Source of the DNA: Bacteroidota bacterium
GTDB taxonomy: Bacteria > Bacteroidota > Bacteroidia > Bacteroidales > F082
Length of the DNA: 64,000 bases
Assembly (NCBI GenBank): GCA_018830105.1
Contig: JAHJTC010000016.1
Span: forward strand, 248,001-312,000
Direction of reading: 5' to 3'
The stretch's first letter is position 1. Each line of letters starts with the position of its first letter. The translations under genes and the position numbers were made by a program. Below the pieces are notes generated by a model, which was not told where the DNA came from, did not search any database, and saw nothing but the letters and a program-made list of their open reading frames with translations. Below are positions 8,610 through 17,376 of the stretch, piece by piece.

Positions 8610-10073
8610 TTATATTTTTGCGGGACTTGAGGTTAACCAACCGCCGCTAAATCCGGCTTTTATCAATCCTTCTTTGAGGTATTTATTCTTTTTTAAGATA
8701 TTCCAAATCAGCTCACTATCATGATTTTCGAGTTGAATTAAAAGGGCTCCCTGATCGATGCCAATATAGTCTGGAGCAAACCAGCCAGCTTCGCTAACAC
8801 TCAGGTTAAAAGCGTCGGCAAATCCATATTGTCGGTATAGCTGATCGCCATATCTTTGATACATGGTAAAGAGGGCATCCGTTGTTTCTTTCGGGGCAAA
8901 AGGAATAGAACCACCTGCTGCCGTTGGGGCTATTGTTCCATCATCCTGAAGATAATCGAAGGCAACGCCACGCGCATTATATGCCTTAAAATCAATGGTT
9001 TGATTTTTCCATGTTTTCTTTCCTGCTCCCGGGCCATCGCTGGCGGTCAGGCCCCAGATGTTTTTACCGTAGCCCTTGAAATTAAAAGGATTGCGCATGC
9101 AGTAAGCACGATTACTGAGTGTTGCCCGCCGTGAATTTTCAAAATAATCGATTCCTTTATCCTTCATATAGGCATCATGAATCTCCCTGAAATCAATAAA
9201 CATATGGCTGTATTGATGTCCGAATAATGGGCCAAAATTGATGTGCTCGTAACCCTCGAACTTTACCCAATCATAAGATGCTGTCCATGCCTGCCATGAA
9301 TTAGCTGCAATCGGATGTGTTGGCGATCCCATGGCCATCAACAGGAGAATCATGGCCTCATTGTATCCTTTCCATTGGGCATCAAGGAATCCACTTTCGG
9401 GCTTCCAGCCCATGCTCATAGTTTCAGCATCGTTCATCATCCAATTCCATTCAACACGCAAAAAGAGGGAATCGGCAAGTTCACGAATTTGCTGCTCGAT
9501 GGGATTGTCGCCATCAAAATAGGATTGTGTGGTCAGAATTCCTGCCATCAGCAGTCCGGTATCAATCGACGAAAGTTCTACATCTTTATACCTGGTGCCC
9601 TCGCCATACTTTAAAAAATGGTAGTAAAAACCTTTATAACCGCTCATATGATGTTGCGCAGTTCCCATTGGAGCTTCCCAAAGCCATAAGAGTGTTTGAT
9701 TTACACGTTTGGCCGCTTCATTGCGACTGATATATTGGTTTTCGACACCTATTATATAAGCGGGTAATGCAAAACCTGTGGCAGCAATGCTGGTAAATTG
9801 TTTGCTCGGATAACGATCGTCGGATTGCCAGCTTGCCGAATCTACGATGTCCCAGAAATAATTAAAAGTGCGCTGTTTGAGGTCGTCAAGGAAAAGCTTT
9901 TTATCAGTGATTGTGGCTGGTTTTTCTGCTGCCTTTTGTGTTTGTGCTTGATTTTTACAGGATAGCAAAAATATAACCATCAGTAATGTTGAGAGTTGAA
10001 GCCATGAATTTGTTTGGCCACGCTTTCGGGTTGTAAAGTGATTGTTTAAAACAGCAATGAGTTTTACGAACAC
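8610..10073 (-). CDS. Glucoamylase-family (GH144-like) lipoprotein hydrolase
   Basis: 487 residues, full length for this family. The frame opens with GTG at 10073; the first internal ATG (residue 32) would leave only a stub of signal peptide, so a non-ATG start is preferred. Lipobox LLSC puts the lipidated cysteine at residue 39. The catalytic domain begins TFNYFWDIVD and carries TSIAATGFALPAYIIG, YKGFYYHFL, SSIDTGLLMAGIL and KGYNEAMILLLMAMGSP, then GLTASDGP and YDYL-like segments, all characteristic of PF10091. GH144 members hydrolyse beta-1,2-glucan to sophorooligosaccharides (family knowledge). It is the first gene after the PUL promoter region and starts the susCD operon with an 18-base gap, so it is likely the main endo-acting enzyme. 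The substrate assignment is inferred. Confidence 0.88.
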   Translation of the reverse strand: MFVKLIAVLNNHFTTRKRGQTNSWLQLSTLLMVIFLLSCKNQAQTQKAAEKPATITDKKLFLDDLKQRTFNYFWDIVDSASWQSDDRYPSKQFTSIAATGFALPAYIIGVENQYISRNEAAKRVNQTLLWLWEAPMGTAQHHMSGYKGFYYHFLKYGEGTRYKDVELSSIDTGLLMAGILTTQSYFDGDNPIEQQIRELADSLFLRVEWNWMMNDAETMSMGWKPESGFLDAQWKGYNEAMILLLMAMGSPTHPIAANSWQAWTASYDWVKFEGYEHINFGPLFGHQYSHMFIDFREIHDAYMKDKGIDYFENSRRATLSNRAYCMRNPFNFKGYGKNIWGLTASDGPGAGKKTWKNQTIDFKAYNARGVAFDYLQDDGTIAPTAAGGSIPFAPKETTDALFTMYQRYGDQLYRQYGFADAFNLSVSEAGWFAPDYIGIDQGALLIQLENHDSELIWNILKKNKYLKEGLIKAGFSGGWLTSSPAKI

Positions 10074-10371
10074 GATATTAATTTTTTGTTAAAGTTACAA
10101 CCGATCGCAAACGATTGCAGGAATTTTGCATCAACTTGATTACTTCACGGTAAAAATGGCAATAATGATGACCTCATCATTGCCTCATCGGAAGAATAAT
10201 ATAGTTTTTAAATAACAGGAACACAGTTTATTATGACAAGAGGAATAATATAAAAAATTTAAAAATTCATCACAAAAAATCTATGTTGGCAGGCCATTTT
10301 ATTGTTGTAGTGTTCCTGATATTTAACTTCAGTCGCATTTTTGAGCTGTTTGTTCAGGGATTTGTCTTCTG
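10074..10371. other. PUL promoter and operator region
   Basis: Intergenic stretch between the SusR-like regulator gene and the first PUL enzyme gene, both on the minus strand. It contains a terminator-like hairpin (10152-10184). At 10104-10115 there is a short sequence with ATCG/CGAT arms, close upstream of the operon start, that could be an operator. The minus strand near 10090-10100 carries TAACTTTA, a weak match to the Bacteroidetes -7 box; I could not find a convincing -33 box at the right spacing. No coding potential seen. Confidence 0.5.
10152..10184 (-). terminator. Probable terminator of the regulator gene
   Basis: On the minus strand GGCAATGATG pairs with CATC-ATT-ATTGCC (10158-10184) around a 4-nt loop with a 3-nt bulge, followed by ATTTTTA. 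This would separate the regulator transcript from the PUL operon. The bulge makes it weaker than the terminator at 1405-1472. Confidence 0.5.
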
Positions 10372-13272
10372 TTAAAAGCTCACAATAAATTCAGATAAAC
10401 CCTGATCAGAGGTTAGCCCCATTCTTTTTCTGATGCGGTAGCGTTTTTCCTCAACACCTCTTACCGAAATATTTAAAAGGGGCGCGATTTCTTTGCTCGA
10501 AAGGTTAAGCCGGAGGTAGGCACATAGCCTCAGATCGCTGGCAGTGAGGTCGGGATAGGATGTTTTAAGGCGTTTGAAGAAATTTTCGTGGGCCTGATCG
10601 AAGAGGTGTTCAAACATTTCCCAATCGTTTTCGCTGTTTATTCCCCTGTCAATCAGTTTTATAAGAGAGTCATAATATTTATTGGGTAATCGGTATCCCA
10701 ATTCTTTTTTGAGTTGATCAATTTCATGTTTGATGGAAATCAGCAGCTCATTCTTTTGAATCATCGACATCGTATTTTTTGCCAGCTGCATATTTTTATG
10801 CGAGATTTCCGATTGCAGCTTTTCGTTCGAGATTCTTATCATGGCGGCTTCCGCTTTGTTTTTTTCGAGGATGAGCTTTTCACGCTCTTCTTTTAAAAGT
10901 TTCTCCTGTTGATTCCAGCGTCTGCGCTTGTAATTCAGGCGAATTAGCAGAACGAGTGCGATCAATAAAACCCCATCTGCCAGAAGCGCAATTCCTGATA
11001 AAAACCAGGGCTGCTTAATCTGAAAGTTAAGCACCGCCTGTGGGGTGATGATCCCTTTGACCGAAAGGGATCGAACCTCAAAACTGTAGCTGCCGGCAGG
11101 TAAACGCGAATAGCTGACAGTGGACTGATTCACCCAATTACTCCACTTATTGTCTAAACCCGTCAGGCGGTATTGAAAATACTTTTTTCGGCCAACAGCT
11201 TCTGTATTCGTGAAGCTTATTTCAAGGCTGTTGAAGGTGTTATTTATTTTAATTGGTTTCTTGTCGTTGCTGCTGTATGTGAATGCTTTATCATTGATAT
11301 TTTTAAAGGTAGCTTTCTTGATGATCGGAGGCACATGCTTCTCTTCCAGGCGGTTTAATCGATTGATATTTAGTATGGAAAAGCCGTTTTCAAGACAAAA
11401 CAGATGCAGGCTGTCATTAAGAGCTACAATATTTTCATAGCCTTCAATAAGATTGAGATTATACAGATCGGGGATGATACGATAAAGAATTTTGGCATTT
11501 CCAAACCTGACTTCAAAAAGACCAATTTCAGAAGATTTGATAAACCAGTATTGTTGCGAGCTGCTGGCAATAATGGTTACAGCTGATGTGAAGCTTTTTA
11601 GGTTTTCATTGAGTTCAGGAAATGGTACAACTTGCTCGTTCATGGCATCCCATTGGAATATACTGTCTCCTGATGGAATCAATATTCTGTTGTCCACATT
11701 ATAAAACCTGTTGGCAATAAAATTTAATCCGTATTTTTCACCAAGCCGGTTAACCTCCACCACAGTATCAAGATCAAGGGAAGGTTTTATTAAATAAATT
11801 CCTTTGATGGTATGCCCCAGCAAAAGCCTGCCAAGGTGATCTGTTTCCAAAAAGCGTGCTGGCGCTGTGAAACCCGCAATTTGTTTTGACTTCTTCCAGT
11901 AAGCCTGTTGTTTTCGAAAAACTACAATATTGTTATAAGTGCTCTGTATGAGATAGTTAATATCATTAGCGTTGAATGGAAGTAAATTGTATCCGCCATT
12001 GATATCATTTACTTCAATTAGTTGCTTGTTCTCGATAACATAGGTTCCTTCGTTCAAACCAGCGTAAAGTTTGCCATCAATTTCCTTGATAAACCAACTT
12101 TGACCCTGGGTATTTTCTATAAAATTTTTATTGGCAAATCTTCCATTGTCGGTCATTTCAAAGTAGTAAATACCTTGATTTGTGCCGATATAAAGCGTGT
12201 CTCTGTAAAGAGCAGCAGTATAAACTGCACCAATATCAACATCGGGTTCATGATAATTTTCAAAAGGAGACTTAAACCAAATAAAATCAAATCCTTTGTC
12301 CATTCCTACCCAAAGGTTTTCGTCCCTGTCTCCCTGCAATGCCAGTATGGTGTTGTTTTGCAGGGCATTCTTGCTGTTGAGGTGATTTTCCAGTCTGCCA
12401 TCGGGATGTATAATAAAAACACCTTGCAAAATAGTTCCAAAAATCAATTTGTTGCCCAACCTGATACCGTTATTCAGCGTGCTGTTTTTGAGCAGATCAT
12501 TGATTTCATTGCGGAATACGGCGAAGTTCTCGCCATCGTATTCAAAAAGTCCTTTGGAGCTTGTGCCGAACAGCAGTTTGTTGTCGTTCAATGGAATAAC
12601 AGCTTTTATTTCGGTATCGTTAAAAATATCGCTGCCTGCCAAAGCATGGAAATCATCATTGATTATTTCAAAAATTCCGCCTTCAATTTGTTGCACAAAC
12701 AAGCGATCACCCGTAGTTAATAAGAACAGTATGGATCCGGGAAGTTTTATCGATTGCAGAGTTTGACCATCATATACCAACAACATACCGAAGCTTTGGA
12801 AATAAATTTTGCTATTATGGGGAACAATTTTCCAAAACTCCTGGTTTTCTATTGAGATTTCTGGTGCAATACCGCATAAACTATGGTATGTCAATTCGCC
12901 GGAATCATTTTTTTTCCAGTAGCCAAATTCTTCAAAAGAACCTGTATAAATGCGGTCGCCAACAGACTGTACCGAACGAATAATCGTTTCGGAGGGCAAT
13001 TTGTAAAGCCTGCTTTTTATGCCATCCTGAACCAAAAGGCCAGCATTATTGGCGAGGTAAACTATGCCTTCCTGGTCTATGCTGATGTCCCAGTTTTGAT
13101 TTCCGGCCTGGTAAGTCTCCGGTCTGAATTGGTTTACCTTTGAATAACTTTGCGCAGCGATTGGCTGGTAAAATGCAATGACAACAAGGGTAAACAAACA
13201 GCTAATCCATTTGAATAGATTGGCGGAGAAAGCCCTGTTTTCATCGAAATTAGTTGATATATAACAAATCAT
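10372..13272 (-). CDS. SusR-like membrane one-component regulator (propeller sensor, Y_Y_Y, LuxR-type HTH)
   Basis: 966 residues from the ATG at 13272; the frame stays open upstream to 13332, but the later start puts a signal peptide (ending PIAAQS) near the N terminus. A long periplasmic beta-propeller follows with repeated Reg_prop-like units, then a Y_Y_Y domain (~670-740, KYFQYRLTGLDNKWSNW), one membrane helix (~755-780), a charged cytoplasmic coiled coil and a C-terminal LuxR/GerE helix-turn-helix (SSKEIAPLLNISVRGVEEKR). There is no histidine kinase or receiver domain, so it is not a classical hybrid two-component regulator. The layout resembles SusR, which senses oligosaccharide in the periplasm and activates a sus operon. 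It is encoded directly upstream of and co-oriented with the PUL, so it probably controls it. Confidence 0.88.
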   Translation of the reverse strand: MICYISTNFDENRAFSANLFKWISCLFTLVVIAFYQPIAAQSYSKVNQFRPETYQAGNQNWDISIDQEGIVYLANNAGLLVQDGIKSRLYKLPSETIIRSVQSVGDRIYTGSFEEFGYWKKNDSGELTYHSLCGIAPEISIENQEFWKIVPHNSKIYFQSFGMLLVYDGQTLQSIKLPGSILFLLTTGDRLFVQQIEGGIFEIINDDFHALAGSDIFNDTEIKAVIPLNDNKLLFGTSSKGLFEYDGENFAVFRNEINDLLKNSTLNNGIRLGNKLIFGTILQGVFIIHPDGRLENHLNSKNALQNNTILALQGDRDENLWVGMDKGFDFIWFKSPFENYHEPDVDIGAVYTAALYRDTLYIGTNQGIYYFEMTDNGRFANKNFIENTQGQSWFIKEIDGKLYAGLNEGTYVIENKQLIEVNDINGGYNLLPFNANDINYLIQSTYNNIVVFRKQQAYWKKSKQIAGFTAPARFLETDHLGRLLLGHTIKGIYLIKPSLDLDTVVEVNRLGEKYGLNFIANRFYNVDNRILIPSGDSIFQWDAMNEQVVPFPELNENLKSFTSAVTIIASSSQQYWFIKSSEIGLFEVRFGNAKILYRIIPDLYNLNLIEGYENIVALNDSLHLFCLENGFSILNINRLNRLEEKHVPPIIKKATFKNINDKAFTYSSNDKKPIKINNTFNSLEISFTNTEAVGRKKYFQYRLTGLDNKWSNWVNQSTVSYSRLPAGSYSFEVRSLSVKGIITPQAVLNFQIKQPWFLSGIALLADGVLLIALVLLIRLNYKRRRWNQQEKLLKEEREKLILEKNKAEAAMIRISNEKLQSEISHKNMQLAKNTMSMIQKNELLISIKHEIDQLKKELGYRLPNKYYDSLIKLIDRGINSENDWEMFEHLFDQAHENFFKRLKTSYPDLTASDLRLCAYLRLNLSSKEIAPLLNISVRGVEEKRYRIRKRMGLTSDQGLSEFIVSF

Positions 13273-13477
13273 CAGCACAACTTTTGCATTTTGTCCGTGT
13301 AAAAATACGAAAACTTGTATTAGATGGATCAAACAGCAGGAAGCATGATGTCTGAGATGGTGGATTAATAAAAGTTACATGACTTTTTTTCAAGGAATTC
13401 CCCTTGGTTTGTTATTTTCCTTGTAAATTGCAGGCTTAAAACCAATTTTCTGTAATTCACGGAATTTCAAGATTGTT

Positions 13478-14065
13478 ATGGATACACATAAAAAATACTT
13501 TGCCCACGAAACAGCTGTTATTGATGAAGGCTGCGAAATTGGAGCTGGCACTAAAATATGGCATTTCACGCATATTATGACGGGTTGTAAGATCGGTGAG
13601 AACTGCAATTTTGGACAAAATGTAGTGGTTTCCCCCGCAGTAGTTCTCGGTAAGAATGTTAAGGTGCAAAATAATGTCTCCATTTACACTGGCGTTATTT
13701 GCGAAGATGATGTTTTTCTGGGGCCTTCCATGGTTTTCACCAATGTAATCAATCCGCGAAGCGCAGTTAACCGCAAGGCGGAATATGCCAAAACAAGAGT
13801 AGGGAAGGGGGCTTCTATAGGAGCCAATGCAACCATAGTTTGCGGAAATGATATTGGAGATTTTGCTTTTATTGGCGCAGGTGCTGTTGTAACAAAACAA
13901 GTTCCTGCTTATGCTTTGGTAGTCGGAAATCCTGCCAAACATATTGGCTGGATGAGCGAATATGGTCAAAGGCTTAAATTTAATGAAAACGGCCTGGCTG
14001 TCTGTCCCGAAAGTAACGAAAGCTATCAGCTTAGCAATGGACAAGTTACAAAGCTAAAGCAGTGA
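13478..14065 (+). CDS. Left-handed beta-helix sugar N-acyltransferase (WbpD/WlbB-like)
   Basis: 195 residues. Hexapeptide repeats run through most of the protein: [45 protein letters not shown], then [12 protein letters not shown] and [25 protein letters not shown]. The pattern with IWHF near the N terminus and PRSAVNRK in the insertion loop matches UDP-2-acetamido-3-amino-2,3-dideoxy-glucuronate N-acetyltransferases (WbpD, WlbB). These acetylate the 3-amino group of a nucleotide sugar used for O-antigen or capsule. The aminotransferase and dehydrogenase that would make the substrate are not in this window, so the exact sugar is uncertain. First gene of a unit with galE and rmlB; divergent from the PUL regulator. 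Confidence 0.85.
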   Translation: MDTHKKYFAHETAVIDEGCEIGAGTKIWHFTHIMTGCKIGENCNFGQNVVVSPAVVLGKNVKVQNNVSIYTGVICEDDVFLGPSMVFTNVINPRSAVNRKAEYAKTRVGKGASIGANATIVCGNDIGDFAFIGAGAVVTKQVPAYALVVGNPAKHIGWMSEYGQRLKFNENGLAVCPESNESYQLSNGQVTKLKQ

Positions 14066-14110
14066 AAGTGGTTGACAAATAATAATTTGGAATATCGAAA
14101 TACATTGAAC

Positions 14111-15130
14111 ATGAAAATATTAGTTACTGGCGGAACCGGCTATATTGGTTCACACACGGTTGTCGAGCTTCAGAAAGAAGGCTTTGAGGTAGTGATCGTA
14201 GATAACCTTTCCAATTCACAAGCATGGATTGCAGATGCCATAGCAGATATCAGTGGCAAAAAACCTCATTTTGAGCAGTTTGATCTGGCTGATCAAAAGC
14301 TTACTGCTGATTTTTTTCGGCGGCATAGTGATTTGATGGGTGTAATTCATTTTGCAGCTTTCAAAGCGGTTGGCGAATCCGTTGATAATCCGCTGATGTA
14401 TTACCGCAACAACTTAGTGTCGCTGATGAATATCCTGGAAGGCATGCAGCAAAACGTTATCCCAAATCTGGTGTTTTCATCATCATGCACGGTTTATGGG
14501 CAGCCGGATGAGCTCCCGGTTTCCGAGAAAGCCCCCATAAAAAAAGCAGAATCGCCCTACGGAAATACCAAGCAAATCTCTGAAGAAATTATTCAGGATA
14601 CCATTAAGTCCAGCGAAATTCACGCAACAGCGCTGCGTTATTTCAACCCGATTGGGGCACATGAATCTGCAAGTATCGGCGAACTTCCGCTGGGTGTGCC
14701 TAATAACCTTGTGCCGTTTATTACCCAAACTGCTATTGGACTGCGCAAGCAACTTAGCGTGTTCGGCGAAGATTACAATACGCCGGATGGCACGGCTATC
14801 CGCGATTACATCCATGTTGTGGATCTGGCACAGGCACATGTGGTCGCCATAAAACGTATGATTAACCAACAGATGAAGCAGCGATTCGAAATTTTTAACC
14901 TGGGAACAGGAAACGGATACTCTGTGTTGGAGGTTATTCAGTCCTTTGAAAAAGTGAGCGGACTCAAACTGAACTACAAAATTGTTGGACGCCGGCCGGG
15001 CGATGTGGAGCAGGTTTGGGCCAATCCTGAATGGTCAAACAACGAATTGGGCTGGAAAGCAAAACGCAACCTGGACGAAATGACAGCATCGGCCTGGAAA
15101 TGGGAACAGTATTATCGCAATAAACAATAA
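14111..15130 (+). CDS. galE: UDP-glucose 4-epimerase
   Basis: 339 residues from ATG 14111, chosen because MKILVTGGTGYIGSHT is the canonical N terminus; an upstream TTG in frame at 14072 is not convincing. NAD-binding GGTGYIGSH at residues 7-15, catalytic SSSCTVYG and YGNTK (Tyr/Lys of the SDR triad), RYFNPIGAH and the C-terminal substrate region with GTGNGYSVLEV and GRRPGDVEQVWANP are all present. Interconverts UDP-glucose and UDP-galactose in the cytoplasm, here probably feeding surface-glycan synthesis given its neighbours. Confidence 0.96.
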   Translation: MKILVTGGTGYIGSHTVVELQKEGFEVVIVDNLSNSQAWIADAIADISGKKPHFEQFDLADQKLTADFFRRHSDLMGVIHFAAFKAVGESVDNPLMYYRNNLVSLMNILEGMQQNVIPNLVFSSSCTVYGQPDELPVSEKAPIKKAESPYGNTKQISEEIIQDTIKSSEIHATALRYFNPIGAHESASIGELPLGVPNNLVPFITQTAIGLRKQLSVFGEDYNTPDGTAIRDYIHVVDLAQAHVVAIKRMINQQMKQRFEIFNLGTGNGYSVLEVIQSFEKVSGLKLNYKIVGRRPGDVEQVWANPEWSNNELGWKAKRNLDEMTASAWKWEQYYRNKQ

Positions 15131-15242
15131 ACCAATTTATTATGAAATTAGCACAAGCAAACTATTTATTAGCTTACCAAAAGCAATGATTATTTTGTTT
15201 GTACGATTCCATCTGACCAATAAATAATATAAAAATAAACAG

Positions 15243-16295
15243 ATGAAAAAGATTTTAATTACTGGTGGTGCCGGCTTTATTGGCTCACATGTGGTACGCC
15301 TTTTTGTAAACAAATACCCCAATTATCAGGTGTATAACCTGGATAAGCTTACCTATGCCGGAAACCTGGCGAATCTGACAGATGTTGAGCAGAAATCAAA
15401 TTATCACTTTATCAAAGCTGATATTACTGATGGACCTCTGCTGCTTGAATTGTTCGAAAAACACGATTTTGACAGCGTGATTCATCTGGCTGCTGAATCG
15501 CATGTTGATCGTTCTATTGCCAATCCGATGGAGTTTATCATGGCTAATATTGTGGGTACTGTAAACTTGTTAAATGCTGTGCGCCATCAATGGAAGAATG
15601 ATTTTGAAGGCAAGCGTTTTTATCACATCTCAACTGATGAGGTGTATGGTTCGTTGGGACATACCGGTTTTTTTACCGAACAAACGGCTTACGATCCCCA
15701 TAGCCCCTATTCTGCTTCCAAAGCCAGTAGCGATCATCTGGTGAGGGCCTATCACGACACCTATAACTTACCTGTTGTAATCTCAAATTGTTCGAATAAT
15801 TACGGACCAAATCAATTTCCGGAAAAGTTAATTCCATTGATTATCAATAATATAAGAAATAGCAAACCCTTGCCTGTTTATGGCAAAGGCCTCAATGTGC
15901 GTGATTGGTTGTATGTGGTGGATCACGCCAGGGCCATTGATGTGATTTTCCATAAAGGTGCTGACGGCGAAACCTATAATATCGGCGGCCATAATGAATG
16001 GAAGAACATTGATATTGTGCGCCTTGTCTGTCAAATCATGGATGAGAAACTTGATCGCAAGGATGGTACTTCTGAGCAGCTGATTACTTATGTGAAAGAC
16101 AGGGCCGGCCATGATTTGCGTTACGCCATTGATGCTTCTAAATTGCAACGCGAGCTTAACTGGACCCCCTCTTTACAGTTTGAGGAAGGCATCCGCAAAA
16201 CAATTGACTGGTACCTCGAAAATCAGACCTGGCTGGATGAGGTTACCTCCGGGAATTATCTTAAATACTACGAACAGCAGTATCAGAAAAGGTAA
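15243..16295 (+). CDS. rmlB: dTDP-glucose 4,6-dehydratase
   Basis: 350 residues. GGAGFIGSHVVR at residues 8-19 binds NAD; AESHVDRS, STDEVYGSLG and YSASKASSDHLVRAY (SDR Tyr-Lys) are diagnostic for RmlB/RfbB, as is NCSNNYGPNQFPEKLIPL. Converts dTDP-glucose to dTDP-4-keto-6-deoxyglucose, the branch point to rhamnose and related deoxysugars. RmlA, RmlC and RmlD are not in the window. The 112-base gap after galE could hold an extra promoter, but none is clear. A strong terminator follows. Confidence 0.96.
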   Translation: MKKILITGGAGFIGSHVVRLFVNKYPNYQVYNLDKLTYAGNLANLTDVEQKSNYHFIKADITDGPLLLELFEKHDFDSVIHLAAESHVDRSIANPMEFIMANIVGTVNLLNAVRHQWKNDFEGKRFYHISTDEVYGSLGHTGFFTEQTAYDPHSPYSASKASSDHLVRAYHDTYNLPVVISNCSNNYGPNQFPEKLIPLIINNIRNSKPLPVYGKGLNVRDWLYVVDHARAIDVIFHKGADGETYNIGGHNEWKNIDIVRLVCQIMDEKLDRKDGTSEQLITYVKDRAGHDLRYAIDASKLQRELNWTPSLQFEEGIRKTIDWYLENQTWLDEVTSGNYLKYYEQQYQKR

Positions 16296-16321
16296 CGGAT
16301 TTCAAATAGCGCCTAAAAGCA

Positions 16322-16352
16322 AGCCTCTGGAAAAATTTCAGGGGCTTTTTTT
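16322..16352 (+). terminator. Rho-independent terminator after rmlB
   Basis: Stem AGCCTCTG (16322-16329) pairs with CAGGGGCT (16339-16346, one G-U pair) and is followed by a run of T to 16352. It ends the acyltransferase-galE-rmlB unit. Confidence 0.85.
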
Positions 16353-16481
16353 CTATCACTGCATCTTTAAAAATGAGGCCTTATCGCTTGAATTTATGCA
16401 CAGCACGCATGTTCGAAAGCAGTTGCCTGGGCACCGATTACTGCTGCCGGAATAGTTATGCGCACATTCCCTTCATTTTTT

Positions 16482-16489
16482 TACCTTTG
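16482..16489 (+). promoter_or_regulatory. Bacteroidetes-type -7 box upstream of the GT2 operon
   Basis: TACCTTTG at 16482-16489 fits the TAnnTTTG -7 consensus of the Bacteroidetes primary sigma factor. The position 19 bases upstream reads TGCG rather than TTTG, so the -33 element is weak. Transcription from here would give a leader of only about 15 bases before the non-ATG start of the glycosyltransferase at 16510. Confidence 0.55.
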
Positions 16490-16509
16490 CGCCTAAAATC
16501 AGAACCATT

Positions 16510-17376
16510 TTGGAAACACCTACAATAAGTATCGTCATTCCGGCTTACAACGAAGAAGAAGGAATCCGTCAGGGACTCGAACGGATAGTAGAAATGCAGT
16601 TCCATAATCGTTATGAAGTGATTTTCATTGATGATGGATCAACGGATAAAACCTTTGAAATTATCAGTGAATATCCTGTAAAATGTTTTCGTCACAATGT
16701 GAATAAGGGCTATGGTGCAGCGCTAAAAACAGGTATCCGCAAAGCAAGTGGAGATAAAATTGTGATTTTAGACAGCGACGGGCAGCACGATCCAAAGTAT
16801 ATTGACACCCTGATTGGGATGCTCGACAGCTTTGATATGGTCATTGGTGAGCGCACCGATGATTCTTTTCAGGTGAAGCGGCGCCAGGGCGGAAAACGTT
16901 TTATTCGAATGATAGGCGAATTTTTGGTCGAACAACAACTACCCGATTATAATTCCGGGTTTCGGGGTTTTGATCGAAAATTGATCCGCGAAATGCTACA
17001 TATCATGCCCAATGGTTTTTCGTTTTCGACAACTTCAACATTGGCTTTTCTCAAAGAAGGCTATACCATAGGAACATTTCCAATTATTGTTGAGGAACGC
17101 ATCGGACGTCAGAGTAATGTAAAGTTTGTGAAAGATGGGAGTAAAACGATTTTACTCCTGCTCAGAATCATTATGCTGTTCAATCCACTAAAAATATTCT
17201 TCCCTACAAGCATTATCACCTTCTTTTTGGGGATAAGCTGGGGCGTGGTCGGCTATTTTATTTCGGGACGTTTTCCGAATAGCGCCACCCTGCTGTCTAT
17301 CATGGGAATGTTTATCTTTTTCATTGGTTTGCTGGCTGATCAAATCGCCATGCTCAACAGAACAAAGAAAACTTGA
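16510..17376 (+). CDS. Family 2 glycosyltransferase with C-terminal membrane helices (polyprenyl-phosphate type)
   Basis: 288 residues. The N-terminal GT-A domain opens ISIVIPAYNEEEGI and carries FIDDGSTD and LDSDGQHDP (metal/nucleotide-sugar binding) and PDYNSGFRGFDR. Two hydrophobic segments at ~220-245 and ~255-278 give a membrane anchor. The layout is that of DPM1/ArnC-like enzymes that load a sugar on a polyprenyl phosphate. No ATG is available near the N terminus: the first codons are ATT TTG GAA, so translation probably starts at TTG 16510 (or ATT 16507); the first internal Met lies at about residue 31, inside the fold. The stop overlaps the next gene's ATG by one base, so the two are coupled. 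Confidence 0.88.
   Translation: METPTISIVIPAYNEEEGIRQGLERIVEMQFHNRYEVIFIDDGSTDKTFEIISEYPVKCFRHNVNKGYGAALKTGIRKASGDKIVILDSDGQHDPKYIDTLIGMLDSFDMVIGERTDDSFQVKRRQGGKRFIRMIGEFLVEQQLPDYNSGFRGFDRKLIREMLHIMPNGFSFSTTSTLAFLKEGYTIGTFPIIVEERIGRQSNVKFVKDGSKTILLLLRIIMLFNPLKIFFPTSIITFFLGISWGVVGYFISGRFPNSATLLSIMGMFIFFIGLLADQIAMLNRTKKT

Noticed and set aside
12022-12720. 232-codon plus-strand frame opposite the SusR-like regulator
   Set aside because: Antisense shadow with no domain; the minus-strand gene is clearly the real one.
13457-14044. 195-codon minus-strand frame opposite the sugar acyltransferase
   Set aside because: The hexapeptide-repeat protein on the plus strand is unambiguous; the opposite frame has no recognisable features.
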